Of a stretch of DNA of 64,000 bases, positions 8,806-18,951 are shown piece by piece (positions within the stretch are counted from its first letter, which is position 1; the number at the start of each line of letters is the position of its first letter). Made by a program: the position numbers and the translations under genes. Source of the stretch: Rahnella sp. AA (lineage in GTDB: Bacteria > Pseudomonadota > Gammaproteobacteria > Enterobacterales > Enterobacteriaceae); assembly GCF_002834385.1 (NCBI RefSeq), contig NZ_PITQ01000001.1, forward strand, positions 620,001 to 684,000, read 5' to 3'. Below the pieces are notes generated by a model. The model saw only the letters and a program-made list of their open reading frames with translations. It did no database searches and was not told the origin of the DNA.

Positions 8806-9537
8806 TTAACCCAGATCGCCGAAACGAACCTGTAAGGCCGTTATCGCGGTGAGTGCTGTAGTTTCTGTACGCAGAACACGGGGCCCCAGCAGGATATCAG
8901 TAAATCCGTAGCCGGAGGTCATTGCAATTTCATCGGCGGATAAACCGCCTTCCGGGCCGATCAGCAGGCGAACATGATCCACCGGCAGTGGCAGGGTATT
9001 GATGCTGTGGCTGGCGCGCGGATGCAGGTTCAGCTTCAGGCTGTCGTCCTGTTCGGCGCACCAGGCTTCAAGCTGCATGACCGGACGAATTTCCGGAATG
9101 CGGTTTCGGCCACACTGCTCGCAGGCAGCAATGGCAATTTTCTGCCACTGCTGCAATTTCTTTTCCAGACGCTCGCCGTCCAGTTTTACGCCACAGCGTT
9201 CGGAAAACAGCGGCGTAATGGTATTCACGCCCAGCTCGATGGATTTCTGAATGGTGAATTCCATCTTCTCGCCGCGTGAGATCACCTGGCCGAGATGCAG
9301 ATTCAGCGGCGATTCATTGTCTGACAGCACGCCTTCGCTCAGGCTGACGCGCACGCTCTTCTTATCCACCTGCGTAATGCTGGCGTCGAAGACCTGATTA
9401 CTGCCATCAAAAAGCTGAATGACCTGACCAGGCTGCATGCGCAGAACGCGCCCGACGTGATTCGCGGCATCTTCACTGAGCGCAATTTCGCTGTGCGCGG
9501 TTAACGGTTCAGGGTGATAAATGCGGGGTATGCGCAT
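8806..9537 (-). CDS. rsmE: 16S rRNA m3U1498 methyltransferase RsmE
   Basis: A 243-residue SPOUT-class methyltransferase that methylates N3 of U1498 in 16S rRNA. An N-terminal PUA-like part ([21 protein letters not shown]) is followed by the SAM-binding trefoil-knot motifs [14 protein letters not shown] and [15 protein letters not shown]. The length equals that of E. coli RsmE. It is followed closely by gshB. Confidence 0.96.
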   Translation of the reverse strand: MRIPRIYHPEPLTAHSEIALSEDAANHVGRVLRMQPGQVIQLFDGSNQVFDASITQVDKKSVRVSLSEGVLSDNESPLNLHLGQVISRGEKMEFTIQKSIELGVNTITPLFSERCGVKLDGERLEKKLQQWQKIAIAACEQCGRNRIPEIRPVMQLEAWCAEQDDSLKLNLHPRASHSINTLPLPVDHVRLLIGPEGGLSADEIAMTSGYGFTDILLGPRVLRTETTALTAITALQVRFGDLG

Positions 9538-9581
9538 GTGAGGCTGCTGTCCTTAAAGTCTTGAGAAAGTTTATTTTGGCG

Positions 9582-9611
9582 ACATTAGTCCGCATTGTCG
9601 CGAACTAATGT
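9582..9611. other. Inverted repeat between endA and rsmE
   Basis: ACATTAGT at 9582-9589 and ACTAATGT at 9604-9611 are perfect complements around a 14-base loop. There is no clean T tract on either side, so this is either a weak endA terminator or a regulatory dyad ahead of rsmE. Confidence 0.4.
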
Positions 9612-9637
9612 GCTCTGATAATGAGTTTAATACTAAG

Positions 9638-10351
9638 TTAGCTTTTTCTTTGTGCGCAAGCTTGCTGAACGTACGGATTATGATTTCCCTGCACATTCGC
9701 AATGCGGTTGTCGCGCTCGCATTCCCAGGCTGTGACCGGATACTGACGATCCCAGGCGGTAAACAGCTGAGTCTGCTGGCGTGACAAATTCAGCTTGTAC
9801 TGGTCGCGCATGTAGAAATAGGTACGGGCGATGGCTCCGCGCGCACGGGCTGGCGGCTCAGCGGCTTTGGCTTTGAAGTCTATTTTCATCTCGCATTTGC
9901 CGTACTGGCCTTCACCGCCGTTCCACTGGCTGTACATGAAGTTGTTGCGATCGCCGTTCACTTCGCCGATGGCCGGTTCAAGATTATGCAGGTCAGTTTC
10001 TATCTGACGATAGTCAGCGCTTTTCGCACAGTTCTTGCGTCCGCCGTCCTGCCAGCATTGCATCTGGTGGCCGAACTGCCAGGCGGGTACGACGTGTTCC
10101 CATTCAATACGGTTAGCGCGCTGCTCACTTTTGCGGACTTCGTAGCCGCAGGATTTCAGATCCGGCGTGCCTTTTTTCCCCTGCCAGCTGATGTCGCAGC
10201 CACAGTAGAACGTTGGTGCGCCCTGATTAATTTTGACTGCCGCGGCTTTGGCCTGAGTGAAATTATTGATGGCGTTGCCAGACTGGCTGAAAGCGCTCAG
10301 CGGTGCCAGGGCGCCGATCAACAGAAAGGATAAAAGTGTTTTACGAAACAT
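9638..10351 (-). CDS. endA: Periplasmic endonuclease I
   Basis: A 237-residue DNA-specific endonuclease exported to the periplasm. I start at 10351 ([18 protein letters not shown]) because this gives a proper signal peptide, a CGGAA ribosome site and the expected family length; an upstream in-frame ATG at 10420 would add an unlikely tail. The active-site region is [13 protein letters not shown]-like (here [13 protein letters not shown]), with [16 protein letters not shown] and several paired cysteines ([20 protein letters not shown]) suited to disulfides. Confidence 0.94.
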   Translation of the reverse strand: MFRKTLLSFLLIGALAPLSAFSQSGNAINNFTQAKAAAVKINQGAPTFYCGCDISWQGKKGTPDLKSCGYEVRKSEQRANRIEWEHVVPAWQFGHQMQCWQDGGRKNCAKSADYRQIETDLHNLEPAIGEVNGDRNNFMYSQWNGGEGQYGKCEMKIDFKAKAAEPPARARGAIARTYFYMRDQYKLNLSRQQTQLFTAWDRQYPVTAWECERDNRIANVQGNHNPYVQQACAQRKS

Positions 10352-10444
10352 GTTTCCGAATAACCCAAGTGTAAAAGGCCGCAAGGGTAACGGATGCGAA
10401 GCGGTGTGACAATCAGACAATACGGCTATTGAGTGATTGAAAAA

Positions 10445-10966
10445 TCAGCAATTAGAGGTGCCTTTAGCGTTAAAACGTAACAGCTCGCCGCAATGACGGC
10501 AGCGGTATTCCGACTCTTTACGCATCACCTTATTGTGGCGGCGAACCGTCAGCTGATGGTCGCGGCAGGCGCACAGATACGGGTAGGTTTTGCTCTGCAC
10601 TGACGCCACTTCGAACTTGTGCGTCCGGCTGGCCGAAACGCCCAGCACATGTTCCATCATCCAGCGCCATTCTTTGCCGTGCGGAGCCGGTGCCCGCCCG
10701 AAGCGTCGGTAAACCAGCAAATGCGCCAGTTCGTGCGGAACCACTTCATCAATAAAAGGTTGCTGGTTTTCCATTAGCAAAACGGGATTAAGACGGATTT
10801 GCCAGTGCTGGAGGTACGCGCTGCCCGCGCTGGTGCCGCGTTGCTGATACGTGATTTCCGGCTCCGCGTAATCGGTGCCAAAAAACTGATTTGCCATCTG
10901 GAGTTTTTCCCGCAGGCAGCGCATGACGGCTTGTTGCAGGGCGATGGGAAGGCGTGAGGTTTTCAT
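10445..10966 (-). CDS. sprT: SprT family zinc metalloprotease-like protein
   Basis: A 173-residue SprT protein beginning [14 protein letters not shown]. The HExxH zinc motif is HELAH in [15 protein letters not shown], and a C-terminal zinc-ribbon pair is seen in CACRDH and [10 protein letters not shown]. The family resembles eukaryotic Spartan; the role of E. coli SprT is not well known. I prefer the start at 10966 over one 12 codons upstream by comparison with the E. coli N-terminus. Confidence 0.92.
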   Translation of the reverse strand: MKTSRLPIALQQAVMRCLREKLQMANQFFGTDYAEPEITYQQRGTSAGSAYLQHWQIRLNPVLLMENQQPFIDEVVPHELAHLLVYRRFGRAPAPHGKEWRWMMEHVLGVSASRTHKFEVASVQSKTYPYLCACRDHQLTVRRHNKVMRKESEYRCRHCGELLRFNAKGTSNC

Positions 10967-11007
10967 CAGGCGAAGGATAAATCTGTGGGAAGCGAGATGC
11001 AATATTG

Positions 11008-11035
11008 AATTCCTCCCCTTTGCAGGGGAGGAATA
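11008..11035 (-). terminator. Terminator after galP
   Basis: On the minus strand TTCCTCCCC, loop TGCAAA, GGGGAGGAA: a perfect nine-base stem just past the galP stop. The following bases are T-rich only in part, so termination may be incomplete. Confidence 0.6.
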
Positions 11036-11041
11036 GCGGTC

Positions 11042-12436
11042 TTACTTACCGATGTCGCGCAGTGCTTCACCTTTCATCAGGTTGCGTTCGATGTGTTCCA
11101 GAGACACGTTTTTGGTCTCAGGGATCAGCGCAATGGTGATGAAGATGAACACAACGTTCAGCGCCGCGTACACCCAGAAGGTGTTGGCGTTGCCGAGGCT
11201 GTCGAGCATGGTCAGGAAGGTCGCGCCCACGATCATGTTGGCAATCCAGTTAGTCGCGGTGGAAACGGTGATACCGAAATCACGGCCTTTCAGCGGCTGA
11301 ATTTCAGAACACAGAACCCAAATCAGCGGACCGGCACTCATCGCAAAACCAACGATGAACATCAGCAGCATCGCGATAGAGAAGTATTTCGCGGCATCTG
11401 ATACCACGCCAATATGCAGCATTGTCCCGAGCACGCCCATACCGACGGCCATAACCAGGAAGCCCAGTTTCAGGGTCGGTTTACGGCCCCAGCGGTCCAC
11501 CAGTCCGATGGCGATAAAGGTCGCCAGAACGTTAACCAGACCGACAATGACCGTGCCCCACATTTGCTGAGACGTGCTGGCGAAACCGGCAATGCCGAAG
11601 ATTTTCGGTGCGTAATACATGATGACGTTCATGCCGGTGAACTGTTGCATGACCTGCAACAGGATGCCGAGATAAACCGCACGGCGGAAGTTTTTGTTGT
11701 TAGTGAACAAACCCCAGCCGCTTTGTTTTACTTTCAGGCTTTCACGGATTTCATCCAGCTCACGTTTCGCCTGTTCGCTGGAATCACGCAGTTTTTCCAG
11801 AACACGGCGGGCTTTGCCATCGTCACCGCGTGCGGCCAGCCAGCGCGGGCTGTCTGGCAGGAAGAACACGCCAATCAGCAGTAACAGGGCAGGGATTGTG
11901 ATGACACCCAGCATCCAGCGCCATGCGCCGGTGTAGCTGAATGCCGTATCCGACAGGTACGCCGCCAGAATACCGATGGTGATCATCAGCTGATACATAG
12001 AAATCATGCTGCCACGGATTTTTTCAGGTGCGATTTCTGACAGGTAGATCGGCGCAGTGTAAGACGCGACGCCAACCGCCAGACCCAGCAGGACGCGGGC
12101 AATAATTAGGATTTCTGTGTTTGGCGCGAAGGCGGAGCACAGGGAACCGGCAACGAACAGGATCGCGCCAATCATCAGGCTGTACTTACGGCCAATGCGG
12201 AAGTTCATCCAGCCACTGCCGACAGCGCCGACGGCGGCACCAAACATCATGGAGCTGACCACCCATTCCTGCTGGTGGCTGGTGATTTGAAAATCATGGC
12301 TGATAAACGGAAGGGCACCAGCGATGACGCCGATATCTAAGCCGAACAACAGCCCGGCCAGCGCAGCGAGAAAACACACAAAGAAAGTCACGCTTTTGTT
12401 CGAGCGTTTTCCTTTGGTCGAAGTTGAGTTGTTCAT
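11042..12436 (-). CDS. galP: Galactose:proton symporter
   Basis: A 464-residue major-facilitator sugar porter with 12 predicted membrane segments, the same length as E. coli GalP and very close to it in sequence. It brings in galactose and glucose with protons. Sugar-porter signatures are intact: [10 protein letters not shown] after TM2, [11 protein letters not shown] after TM6, [14 protein letters not shown] in TM7, DRWGRKPTL after TM8 and [12 protein letters not shown] at the C-terminus. The start at 12436 has a GGAG ribosome site six bases upstream; an ATG seven codons earlier has none. Its control region resembles that of the gal operon. Confidence 0.95.
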   Translation of the reverse strand: MNNSTSTKGKRSNKSVTFFVCFLAALAGLLFGLDIGVIAGALPFISHDFQITSHQQEWVVSSMMFGAAVGAVGSGWMNFRIGRKYSLMIGAILFVAGSLCSAFAPNTEILIIARVLLGLAVGVASYTAPIYLSEIAPEKIRGSMISMYQLMITIGILAAYLSDTAFSYTGAWRWMLGVITIPALLLLIGVFFLPDSPRWLAARGDDGKARRVLEKLRDSSEQAKRELDEIRESLKVKQSGWGLFTNNKNFRRAVYLGILLQVMQQFTGMNVIMYYAPKIFGIAGFASTSQQMWGTVIVGLVNVLATFIAIGLVDRWGRKPTLKLGFLVMAVGMGVLGTMLHIGVVSDAAKYFSIAMLLMFIVGFAMSAGPLIWVLCSEIQPLKGRDFGITVSTATNWIANMIVGATFLTMLDSLGNANTFWVYAALNVVFIFITIALIPETKNVSLEHIERNLMKGEALRDIGK

Positions 12437-12490
12437 CCGGTCTCCAAAATAATGCAATCGTTTTGAGTTTGTAATAATGCTTAGGCTGTT

Positions 12491-12496
12491 ATGTTA
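12491..12496 (-). promoter_or_regulatory. Predicted galP -10 box
   Basis: TAACAT on the minus strand. It is placed exactly where the -10 hexamer should be if the CRP-like site at 12518-12533 sits at -41.5, giving an inferred start near 12484. Confidence 0.45.
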
Positions 12497-12517
12497 TTTA
12501 CCCTGTACACAGCTTAA

Positions 12518-12533
12518 CGTGAACCCGGTCACA
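12518..12533 (-). promoter_or_regulatory. CRP-like site, galP promoter
   Basis: CGTGAACCCGGTCACA on the plus strand matches nine of ten conserved positions of TGTGA-N6-TCACA. Its centre is 41.5 bp before the inferred galP start, the class II position. Confidence 0.65.
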
Positions 12534-12536
12534 GTG

Positions 12537-12552
12537 TTGTAATCGTTTACAC
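12537..12552 (-). promoter_or_regulatory. GalR/GalS-type operator 1, galP
   Basis: TTGTAATCGTTTACAC fits GTGNAANCGNTTNCAC, the gal operator consensus, at every conserved position except the first. It is centred 60.5 bp before the inferred start, the spacing of the external gal operator in E. coli. Confidence 0.7.
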
Positions 12553-12719
12553 TAATAGGTGTGATTGGACGTATTGTTCGGCAAGGGTTTCAAAGAGATA
12601 TGCAACAGGGAAGGGGGTTCACGCAGAGTAATAGCCCATTACTTGATTTATATCAATCAAAATTATGTGACATATTTTTAATCATTAAATTAATATATTA
12701 ATTTATAACAAGTTATTAT

Positions 12720-12735
12720 CTGTAACCGTTTTCAT
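12720..12735 (-). promoter_or_regulatory. GalR/GalS-type operator 2 (upstream), galP
   Basis: CTGTAACCGTTTTCAT fits the gal operator consensus with mismatches only at the two outermost bases. It lies 183 bp from operator 1, which would allow looping. Confidence 0.5.
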
Positions 12736-12798
12736 TGGTCGTCTAAAATCAGATTCCATCCCTATTTATTCCCCCGTCATTGCGTAAATCCGGGCAAT

Positions 12799-12826
12799 AA
12801 AAAACCCCGCCGTAAAGGCAGGGTTT
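12799..12826 (-). terminator. Terminator after metK
   Basis: On the minus strand CCCTGCC, loop TTTAC, GGCGGGG (one T-G pair), then six T. It is 22 bp past the metK stop. Confidence 0.8.
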
Positions 12827-12848
12827 GTATACAGAACCGTCTGAAAAT

Positions 12849-14003
12849 TTATTTCACGCCAGCTGCTTCACGCAACTGAGCCGCTTTGTCAGTTTTTTCC
12901 CAAGGGAAATGTTCGCGACCAAAGTGACCATACGCAGCCGTTTCTTTGTAGATCGGATGCAGCAGATCCATCATCTGAATCAAACCGTATGGACGCAGAT
13001 CGAAGAACTCACGTACCAGCAGGGTCAGTTGTTCGTTAGAAACTTTACCCGTACCGAAGGTTTCCACCATGATGGAAGTCGGTTCAGCCACGCCGATGGC
13101 GTAAGACACCTGGATTTCACAACGGTCAGCCAGACCGGCAGCCACGATGTTTTTTGCCACATAACGTGCAGCGTAAGCGGCAGAACGGTCAACTTTAGAA
13201 GGATCTTTACCTGAGAATGCACCGCCGCCGTGACGAGCCATGCCGCCGTAGGTATCAACGATGATTTTACGTCCGGTCAGACCGCAGTCGCCCATCGGGC
13301 CGCCAATAACGAAACGGCCAGTCGGGTTGATGTGGTATTTGGTGCCGGCGTTCAGCCACTCTGGTGGCAGTACAGGTTTGATGATTTCTTCCATCACCGC
13401 TTCCTGCAGATCTTTCAGCGCAATGTCTTCAGCGTGCTGTGTTGACAGTACAACCGCATCAATGCCGACAATTTTGCCTTCGTCATACTGGAAAGTGACC
13501 TGGCTCTTCGCATCGGGGCGCAGCCACGGCAGAGTCCCTGCTTTGCGAACTTCAGCCTGACGCTGCACCAGACGGTGCGCGTAAGTCACGGGTGCTGGCA
13601 TCAGCACGTCGGTTTCGTTAGTGGCATAACCAAACATCAGGCCCTGGTCGCCCGCACCTTGTTCCAGAGGGTCAGTACGGTCAACACCCTGATTGATATC
13701 CGGAGATTGTTTACCAATAGCGCTCAGAACGGCGCAAGAGTTGGCATCGAAACCCATGTCAGAATGGATATAGCCAATTTCGCGAACAGTCTGACGTGTG
13801 ATTTCTTCAACGTCGACCCATGCGCTGGTGGTGATTTCACCGCCAACCAGGACCATGCCGGTTTTGACATAAGTTTCACATGCAACACGTGCTTTTGGGT
13901 CTTGCTCTAAAATTGCGTCCAGTACCGCATCAGAAATCTGGTCAGCGATTTTATCTGGATGTCCTTCCGAAACTGATTCGGACGTGAAGAGGTGTTTAGC
14001 CAT
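12849..14003 (-). CDS. metK: S-adenosylmethionine synthetase
   Basis: A 384-residue enzyme making S-adenosylmethionine from methionine and ATP; the same length as in E. coli. The N-terminal [18 protein letters not shown], the family signature [15 protein letters not shown], the glycine-rich [16 protein letters not shown] and [13 protein letters not shown] are all present. It is single-copy in the window and transcribed alone. Upstream, three adjacent MetJ-box-like octamers suggest repression by MetJ with S-adenosylmethionine. Confidence 0.98.
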   Translation of the reverse strand: MAKHLFTSESVSEGHPDKIADQISDAVLDAILEQDPKARVACETYVKTGMVLVGGEITTSAWVDVEEITRQTVREIGYIHSDMGFDANSCAVLSAIGKQSPDINQGVDRTDPLEQGAGDQGLMFGYATNETDVLMPAPVTYAHRLVQRQAEVRKAGTLPWLRPDAKSQVTFQYDEGKIVGIDAVVLSTQHAEDIALKDLQEAVMEEIIKPVLPPEWLNAGTKYHINPTGRFVIGGPMGDCGLTGRKIIVDTYGGMARHGGGAFSGKDPSKVDRSAAYAARYVAKNIVAAGLADRCEIQVSYAIGVAEPTSIMVETFGTGKVSNEQLTLLVREFFDLRPYGLIQMMDLLHPIYKETAAYGHFGREHFPWEKTDKAAQLREAAGVK

Positions 14004-14737
14004 TATGTTCTTTACCTTACATACGACGGGTTAGATATCACTGCATAGCACCGGGGAGAAGGGCAGATGAGGAGCACAGCTCGTCATTGTCGCAATGCGT
14101 CCTGCATGTCCCCATTAGGCAAAGCCTTGAAGCAGTTTGCGCATTAATCCCTAAAATTGCTACGGACGGATTAACATCTGGACGGCTATTTTAGGATAGG
14201 CCGTGTGCCGAAAGCCAGTCATTTCTGTGACGAACATGGCGTTATTGTGCGGGTTTGCAGTGATATTCACGCATGGAAACAATCTGTACGTCATTTTCAT
14301 TTTGCAATTTCAGCAGGTTGCCGGTATAAACGGCGCGCGCTGTACATATTTATAGAGACTGTAGATCCCAGCGTATTCCAGTGATTACTGTTTTCTCAGC
14401 TCGAATGCCCGCGGGTGATGCGTGGCACGTGTGGAGGTGGTTAGGTTAATGACCCACTTTTTACCGCTTGTTACATTTCAACAGCATCCCCTGCAGCCTT
14501 TAATGCGCTTTGCAGCACTTCTTTCAGCGGACCTTCTTTTAGAAAAATGTCTGCCCTCTCTGCGATGTTACAGACAGCCTGACTATAGACAGGTCAGTCG
14601 CCGACATCTGTACGCTACTCAGTAAAACCGGAATCGTATTCCCGACATATAACTGTAGTAGCCTGCGACCTCGGGGCACTTTCCCCTGATTTCTCCTGAC
14701 TCGTCACACGGAGTCTAAAAACGTGTTTTACAATGAT
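14004..14737. other. Long divergent control region metK / yqgB-speA
   Basis: This 734-bp gap separates divergent metK and yqgB. Apart from the MetJ-like boxes I see no feature I can support. A 67-codon plus-strand frame at 14422-14625 lacks a ribosome site and resembles no known protein. The region may contain long leaders, since yqgB-speA transcripts in E. coli also start far upstream. Confidence 0.45.
14164..14187 (-). promoter_or_regulatory. Three adjacent MetJ-box-like octamers
   Basis: Read on the minus strand: AGCCGTCC, AGATGTTA, ATCCGTCC. Against the met box AGACGTCT they match six, five and five of eight positions, and they abut with an eight-base period as MetJ arrays do. They lie about 160-185 bp before the metK ATG. 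Confidence 0.55.
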
Positions 14738-14881
14738 ATGAGTGAAAAACAGCCCCGTAGCTGTGGCACGCAGGGTTTTATCCTGTCTGAAAGCCAGCCT
14801 TGCGGGTTGTTCTCACCTGTTGTTACTGCGATAGTGGCTGGCCATGTTGTCAGTATAGAAAGAGGATTTACCTATGTCTGA
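14738..14881 (+). CDS. yqgB: Small protein YqgB
   Basis: A 47-residue ORF, too short for many gene callers, ending in TGA eight bases inside speA. The middle of the peptide ([20 protein letters not shown]) resembles the conserved part of E. coli YqgB (LLENPCAYGLLSQFQAAIVV), and the position, directly upstream of speA, is the same. YqgB is a poorly known family that has been linked to acid or virulence phenotypes; the mechanism is unknown. The overlap suggests translation of yqgB influences speA initiation. Confidence 0.75.
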   Translation: MSEKQPRSCGTQGFILSESQPCGLFSPVVTAIVAGHVVSIERGFTYV

Positions 14882-16856
14882 TGACATCCAGTCTCATCGT
14901 CCGTCACTTGCGGGCGATACTGTTTCTTTGCGCTCCATGCAGGAGGTTGCCGTGAACGATCGTGATGCCAGCAAAATGCTGCGCACTTACAACGTTGCCT
15001 ATTGGGGTAACAACTATTATGACGTCAATGAACTGGGCCACATCAGTGTTTGCCCGGATCCTGATGAGCCTTCTGCCCGTGTTGATTTGGCGCAACTGGT
15101 GAAAGACATGCGCGAGCAGGACGGTCAGCGTCTGCCCGCTTTGTTCTGTTTCCCGCAAATTTTACAACACCGTCTGCGTTCGATTAACGGCGCCTTCAAA
15201 CGCGCGCGTGAATCGTTCGGTTATGAGGGTGATTATTTCCTGGTTTATCCGATCAAGGTTAACCAGCACCGCCGTGTCATTGAATCTCTGGTCGAATCCG
15301 GCGAACCGCTGGGGCTGGAAGCGGGTTCAAAAGCGGAACTGATGGCGGTTCTGGCCCACGCCGGAATGACCCGTTCCGTTATCGTCTGTAACGGTTATAA
15401 AGACCGCGAATATATTCGTCTGGCACTGATCGGCGAGAAACTCGGTCACAAGGTTTATCTGGTTATTGAGAAAATGACCGAGATTAAACTGGTGCTGGAA
15501 GAAGCTGAACGTCTGAACGTCATCCCGCGTCTGGGCGTGCGTGCACGCCTGTCTTCGCAGGGGTCCGGTAAATGGCAGTCCAGTGGTGGCGAAAAGTCCA
15601 AGTTTGGTCTGGCGGCTTCTCAGGTTCTGCAACTGGTCGAAATGCTGCGTGAAGCAGGGCGTCTGGAAAGCCTGCAACTTCTGCACTTCCACCTCGGTTC
15701 GCAGCTGGCGAATATCCGCGACATCTCAACCGGTGTGCGTGAATCGGCGCGCTTCTATGTTGAGCTGCACAAACTGGGCGTCAATATTCAGTGCTTCGAC
15801 GTAGGCGGCGGTCTGGGCGTGGATTACGAAGGAACGCGTTCTCAGTCCGATTGCTCCGTGAACTACGGCCTGAACGAATACGCTAACAACGTCATCTGGG
15901 GTATCGGTGATGCCTGTAATGAACACGGTCTTCCGCACCCGACGGTGATCACGGAATCAGGCCGCGCCGTCACGGCTCATCACACTGTGCTGGTTTCCAA
16001 CGTGATTGGGGTTGAGCGCAACGAGTTCAAAGAGCCGGTTGCGCCGGAAGATGATGCCCCCCGTGCGCTTGGCAGCATGTGGGACACCTGGAATGAAATG
16101 CACGATCCGGAAAACCGCCGCTCACTGCGCGAATGGCTGCACGACAGCCAGATGGATCTGCACGATGTCCACTCGCAATATGCACACGGTATTCTGGATC
16201 TGACTCAGCGCGCCTGGGCGGAAGATATCTACCTGAATATCTGTAATAAAATTCAGGATCAGCTGGATCCAAGCAACCGCGCGCACCGTCCGATCATCGA
16301 CGAATTGCAGGAACGTATGGCCGATAAGCTGTATGTGAACTTCTCGCTGTTCCAGTCCATGCCGGATGCGTGGGGTATCGATCAGCTGTTCCCGGTTCTG
16401 CCGCTGGAAGGGCTGGACAAACCGCCGGTTGGCCGTGCGGTGCTGCTGGATATTACCTGTGATTCCGACGGGACTATCGATCACTACATCGACGGTGACG
16501 GTGTGGCGACCACAATGCCGATGCCTCCGTATGATCCTGAGAACCCGCCGGTGCTGGGCTTCTTCATGGTTGGCGCGTATCAGGAAATTCTCGGCAACAT
16601 GCACAACCTGTTCGGCGATACCGCGGCAGTGGACGTGTTTGTGTTCCCTGACGGCAGCATTGAAGTGCAGCAGTCTGACGAAGGCGACACCGTGGCCGAT
16701 ATGCTCGAATACGTGCAGCTTGACCCGAATGTGTTACTGACCCGTTTCCGCGATCAGGTAAAAGAAACCGATCTGGATGCGGAACTGCAGGCGCAGTTTG
16801 TGGAAGAGTTTGAATCCGGTTTATACGGTTATACGTATCTGGAAGAAGACGAATAA
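14874..16856 (+). CDS. speA: Biosynthetic arginine decarboxylase
   Basis: A 660-residue fold-type III PLP enzyme that converts arginine to agmatine, the first step of one route to putrescine. The cofactor lysine is Lys128 in [37 protein letters not shown] and the C-terminal [13 protein letters not shown] are typical. The length is close to the 658 residues of E. coli SpeA. It overlaps yqgB by 8 bp and is followed by a strong terminator. Confidence 0.97.
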   Translation: MSDDIQSHRPSLAGDTVSLRSMQEVAVNDRDASKMLRTYNVAYWGNNYYDVNELGHISVCPDPDEPSARVDLAQLVKDMREQDGQRLPALFCFPQILQHRLRSINGAFKRARESFGYEGDYFLVYPIKVNQHRRVIESLVESGEPLGLEAGSKAELMAVLAHAGMTRSVIVCNGYKDREYIRLALIGEKLGHKVYLVIEKMTEIKLVLEEAERLNVIPRLGVRARLSSQGSGKWQSSGGEKSKFGLAASQVLQLVEMLREAGRLESLQLLHFHLGSQLANIRDISTGVRESARFYVELHKLGVNIQCFDVGGGLGVDYEGTRSQSDCSVNYGLNEYANNVIWGIGDACNEHGLPHPTVITESGRAVTAHHTVLVSNVIGVERNEFKEPVAPEDDAPRALGSMWDTWNEMHDPENRRSLREWLHDSQMDLHDVHSQYAHGILDLTQRAWAEDIYLNICNKIQDQLDPSNRAHRPIIDELQERMADKLYVNFSLFQSMPDAWGIDQLFPVLPLEGLDKPPVGRAVLLDITCDSDGTIDHYIDGDGVATTMPMPPYDPENPPVLGFFMVGAYQEILGNMHNLFGDTAAVDVFVFPDGSIEVQQSDEGDTVADMLEYVQLDPNVLLTRFRDQVKETDLDAELQAQFVEEFESGLYGYTYLEEDE

Positions 16857-16892
16857 GGGCGCCGGTTTTTAGCCCTGAATGACAGATAAAAT

Positions 16893-16920
16893 AAAGGCAC
16901 CTTCGGGTGCCTTTATTATT
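16893..16920 (+). terminator. Terminator after speA
   Basis: GGCACC, loop TTCG, GGTGCC with an A-rich left flank and T-rich right flank. It probably also serves the convergent loiP-like gene. Confidence 0.85.
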
Positions 16921-16974
16921 TAGGTTATGAATATTCTATTTTGGGAAATATAAATAACGAATTTATTCTCGTGA

Positions 16975-17733
16975 TTATTTATCTTCGGCGATACGTTTTT
17001 TAATATTATCTGCGCGCTCCTGAGAAGGCGGGTGAGAGCTGAATAAGCTCTTCTCACTGCCCCCGCTCATTTTTGCCAGTTTCTCAAAGGCAGTAACCAG
17101 CCCTTTGGTCGGCAGGCCGCGTTTTTTCAGCAAGGCGTAGGAATAATTATCTGCGTCAGATTCCTGTTTCTGAGAGAACTGCGCGTTAATCAGGTCTTCA
17201 CCCAGATCGGCCAGCTGTGTGCTGGAAAGCTGTCCGGCAATGCCACCGGCTGCGCCCGCTGCATTGTGTGCGGCGGAAGTGCTGTATGCCACCTGCATGG
17301 CTTTTTTGCTGTGACCCAGTGCGACGTGACCTATTTCGTGGCCCAGCACGCCTTCGACTTCATCGTCGGTCATCATGTCCATCAGGCCGCTGTACACGCG
17401 GATACAGCCGTTTGCCATCGCCCAGGCGTTGACGTCGCTGGTGAGATAGACTTTGTAGTTAGCCGGTCTGCCATTGATGTCGTTGCCGAGGTTTTTGGCA
17501 ATTTTATTCAGGCGTTTTGAGTATTTGCTTTTTGATGAAGCAATTTTAGATTCGGCATCCAGCGCTTTACAGGAACCTTCCGTCATATTGATGACATCCT
17601 GATCGGTCAGCGTGGCCGCTTTGTAAGCATCTGAGCCGGATTTCATTAAGGCATCGGTACTGAGCGCGCCGTTCTGGCAACCACTTAATAATACGGTGAT
17701 GCCTAACGCAATTGCAGTTATGCGAAAATTCAT
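16975..17733 (-). CDS. LoiP-like M48 metalloprotease lipoprotein (paralogue)
   Basis: A 252-residue outer-membrane-type lipoprotein: signal peptide ending in the lipobox LLSGC with the lipidated cysteine at 19, then an M48 peptidase domain with the zinc motif HEIGH in VLGHEIGHVALGH and the third-ligand region FSQKQESDADNYS. It is a paralogue of the adjacent LoiP gene. The core around the active site is nearly identical in both, while the N- and C-termini differ. LoiP/YggG in E. coli cleaves between phenylalanines and interacts with Era and BepA. The division of labour between the two copies is unknown. Confidence 0.85.
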   Translation of the reverse strand: MNFRITAIALGITVLLSGCQNGALSTDALMKSGSDAYKAATLTDQDVINMTEGSCKALDAESKIASSKSKYSKRLNKIAKNLGNDINGRPANYKVYLTSDVNAWAMANGCIRVYSGLMDMMTDDEVEGVLGHEIGHVALGHSKKAMQVAYSTSAAHNAAGAAGGIAGQLSSTQLADLGEDLINAQFSQKQESDADNYSYALLKKRGLPTKGLVTAFEKLAKMSGGSEKSLFSSHPPSQERADNIKKRIAEDK

Positions 17734-17902
17734 AATCCATCTTCCTTTGATAGTTAAATTAAATAAAAACGCAGGAAGAATAACGAAACGTTTTTACTTA
17801 GCGAGGAAAAGTCTTCATGAAAGGTTATTTTCAGATTTTGTGCGATATTTATTTCCGAATAATGGATTTTTAATAAAATTAGGAAGCTTCACTTATACCG
17901 AT

Positions 17903-17934
17903 AATAAAAAGATGCACCCTTTAGCGGGCGCATC
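17903..17934 (-). terminator. Terminator between the two LoiP-type genes
   Basis: On the minus strand GATGCGCCC, loop, GGGTGCATC followed by TTTTTATTA. The second LoiP gene is therefore transcribed separately from its downstream paralogue. Confidence 0.75.
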
Positions 17935-17950
17935 TGTATGTATGAAGGAA

Positions 17951-18703
17951 TTAATTACCGGCAGCTATGCGATCGCGGATATGCTTGGCTCGCGCTTCGG
18001 ACGACGGGTGATCGTCAAACCAGCCAATGCTGCTTCCCTGATCCAGTTTTGCCAGTTTTTCAAAACTGGTCGCCAGCCCGGTCGGATCTATCCCGCGTTT
18101 CTTCAGCAGATCGAAAGAGTAATCGTCGGCTTCGGATTCCTGTTTCTGCGAGAACTGCGCGTTAACGTATTTCTCACCGAGATCGGCCAGCTGTGATTGC
18201 GAAAGCGTGGTGCTGACGCCGCCCAGTGACGCCACCGCCGTCCGCGCCGCCGTGGCGCTGTAGGCAACCTGCATCGCTTTGCGGGTGTGTCCCAGCGCGA
18301 CGTGGCCCATTTCGTGGCCGAGTACGCCTTCAACTTCGTTGTCGTTCATCATATCCATCAGGCCGCTGTACACGCGGATGCAGCCGTTCGCCATCGCCCA
18401 GGCGTTGACGTCTTTCGTCACGTACACCTTGTAGTTGGCTGGCGTGCCGTTGATGTTGTCCCCCAGCGCCGCCGAGATTTTTTTCAGACGTTGCGCGTAT
18501 TCGCTGCTTTCTGGTGCTATTTGCGCTTTTTTATCCATTTCTTCGCAGGACTGAACACTCAGGGTTTTTACATCGGCGTCGCTCAGTGTATAAGCCTGAT
18601 AAGCCTGCGCGCCGGACTGCATCAGGGTATCGGTATTAATCGTTGAACAACCGCTGACCAGCGTGGCCGCGCAAAGACTCAGTAAAACGGGGTGGAATTT
18701 CAT
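17951..18703 (-). CDS. loiP: Metalloprotease LoiP (YggG)
   Basis: A 250-residue M48 lipoprotein protease with lipobox LVSGC (Cys19), zinc motif HEMGH in VLGHEMGHVALGH and the downstream QKQESEADDYS element carrying the glutamate ligand. The N-terminal mature part (LMQSGAQAYQAYTLSDADVKTLS) matches E. coli LoiP better than the neighbouring paralogue does, and it is next to tkt as expected, so this is the likely orthologue. Expected to act in the outer-membrane quality-control network under low osmolarity. Confidence 0.92.
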   Translation of the reverse strand: MKFHPVLLSLCAATLVSGCSTINTDTLMQSGAQAYQAYTLSDADVKTLSVQSCEEMDKKAQIAPESSEYAQRLKKISAALGDNINGTPANYKVYVTKDVNAWAMANGCIRVYSGLMDMMNDNEVEGVLGHEMGHVALGHTRKAMQVAYSATAARTAVASLGGVSTTLSQSQLADLGEKYVNAQFSQKQESEADDYSFDLLKKRGIDPTGLATSFEKLAKLDQGSSIGWFDDHPSSEARAKHIRDRIAAGN

Positions 18704-18951
18704 TAGTTTGGGTTCCCGGATATCGTTAACAATAGAATCAGTGCGGCCTTAAAAAGGCTCTGATTGTAATGATAGCGTTAAGATAGGTTTTTGGGATTGT
18801 CCGATCTATAGTGTAAGTCCGAAAAAACACACTGATTTAAAAGCGAATTCTGTGAACTTAATCACGAGAGTGATTAAGGATTGCCGTTTTAATGCCGAGT
18901 CTGAGAAAATGACTTCCTTGACAGCTTTTTTAATCCGACCTGGAGTAGAAC

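Larger units (their letters stand above)
12437..12798. other. galP control region and AT-rich gap to metK
   Basis: This 360-bp gap carries a predicted -10 box, a CRP-like site and two gal-type operators, all oriented for galP. Bases 12660-12715 are very AT-rich and show no gene. No promoter for metK lies here, since metK is read towards this gap. Confidence 0.6.

Noticed and set aside
14422-14625. 67-codon plus-strand frame between metK and yqgB
   Set aside because: No ribosome site, no recognisable family, and it lies in a long control region; probably chance.
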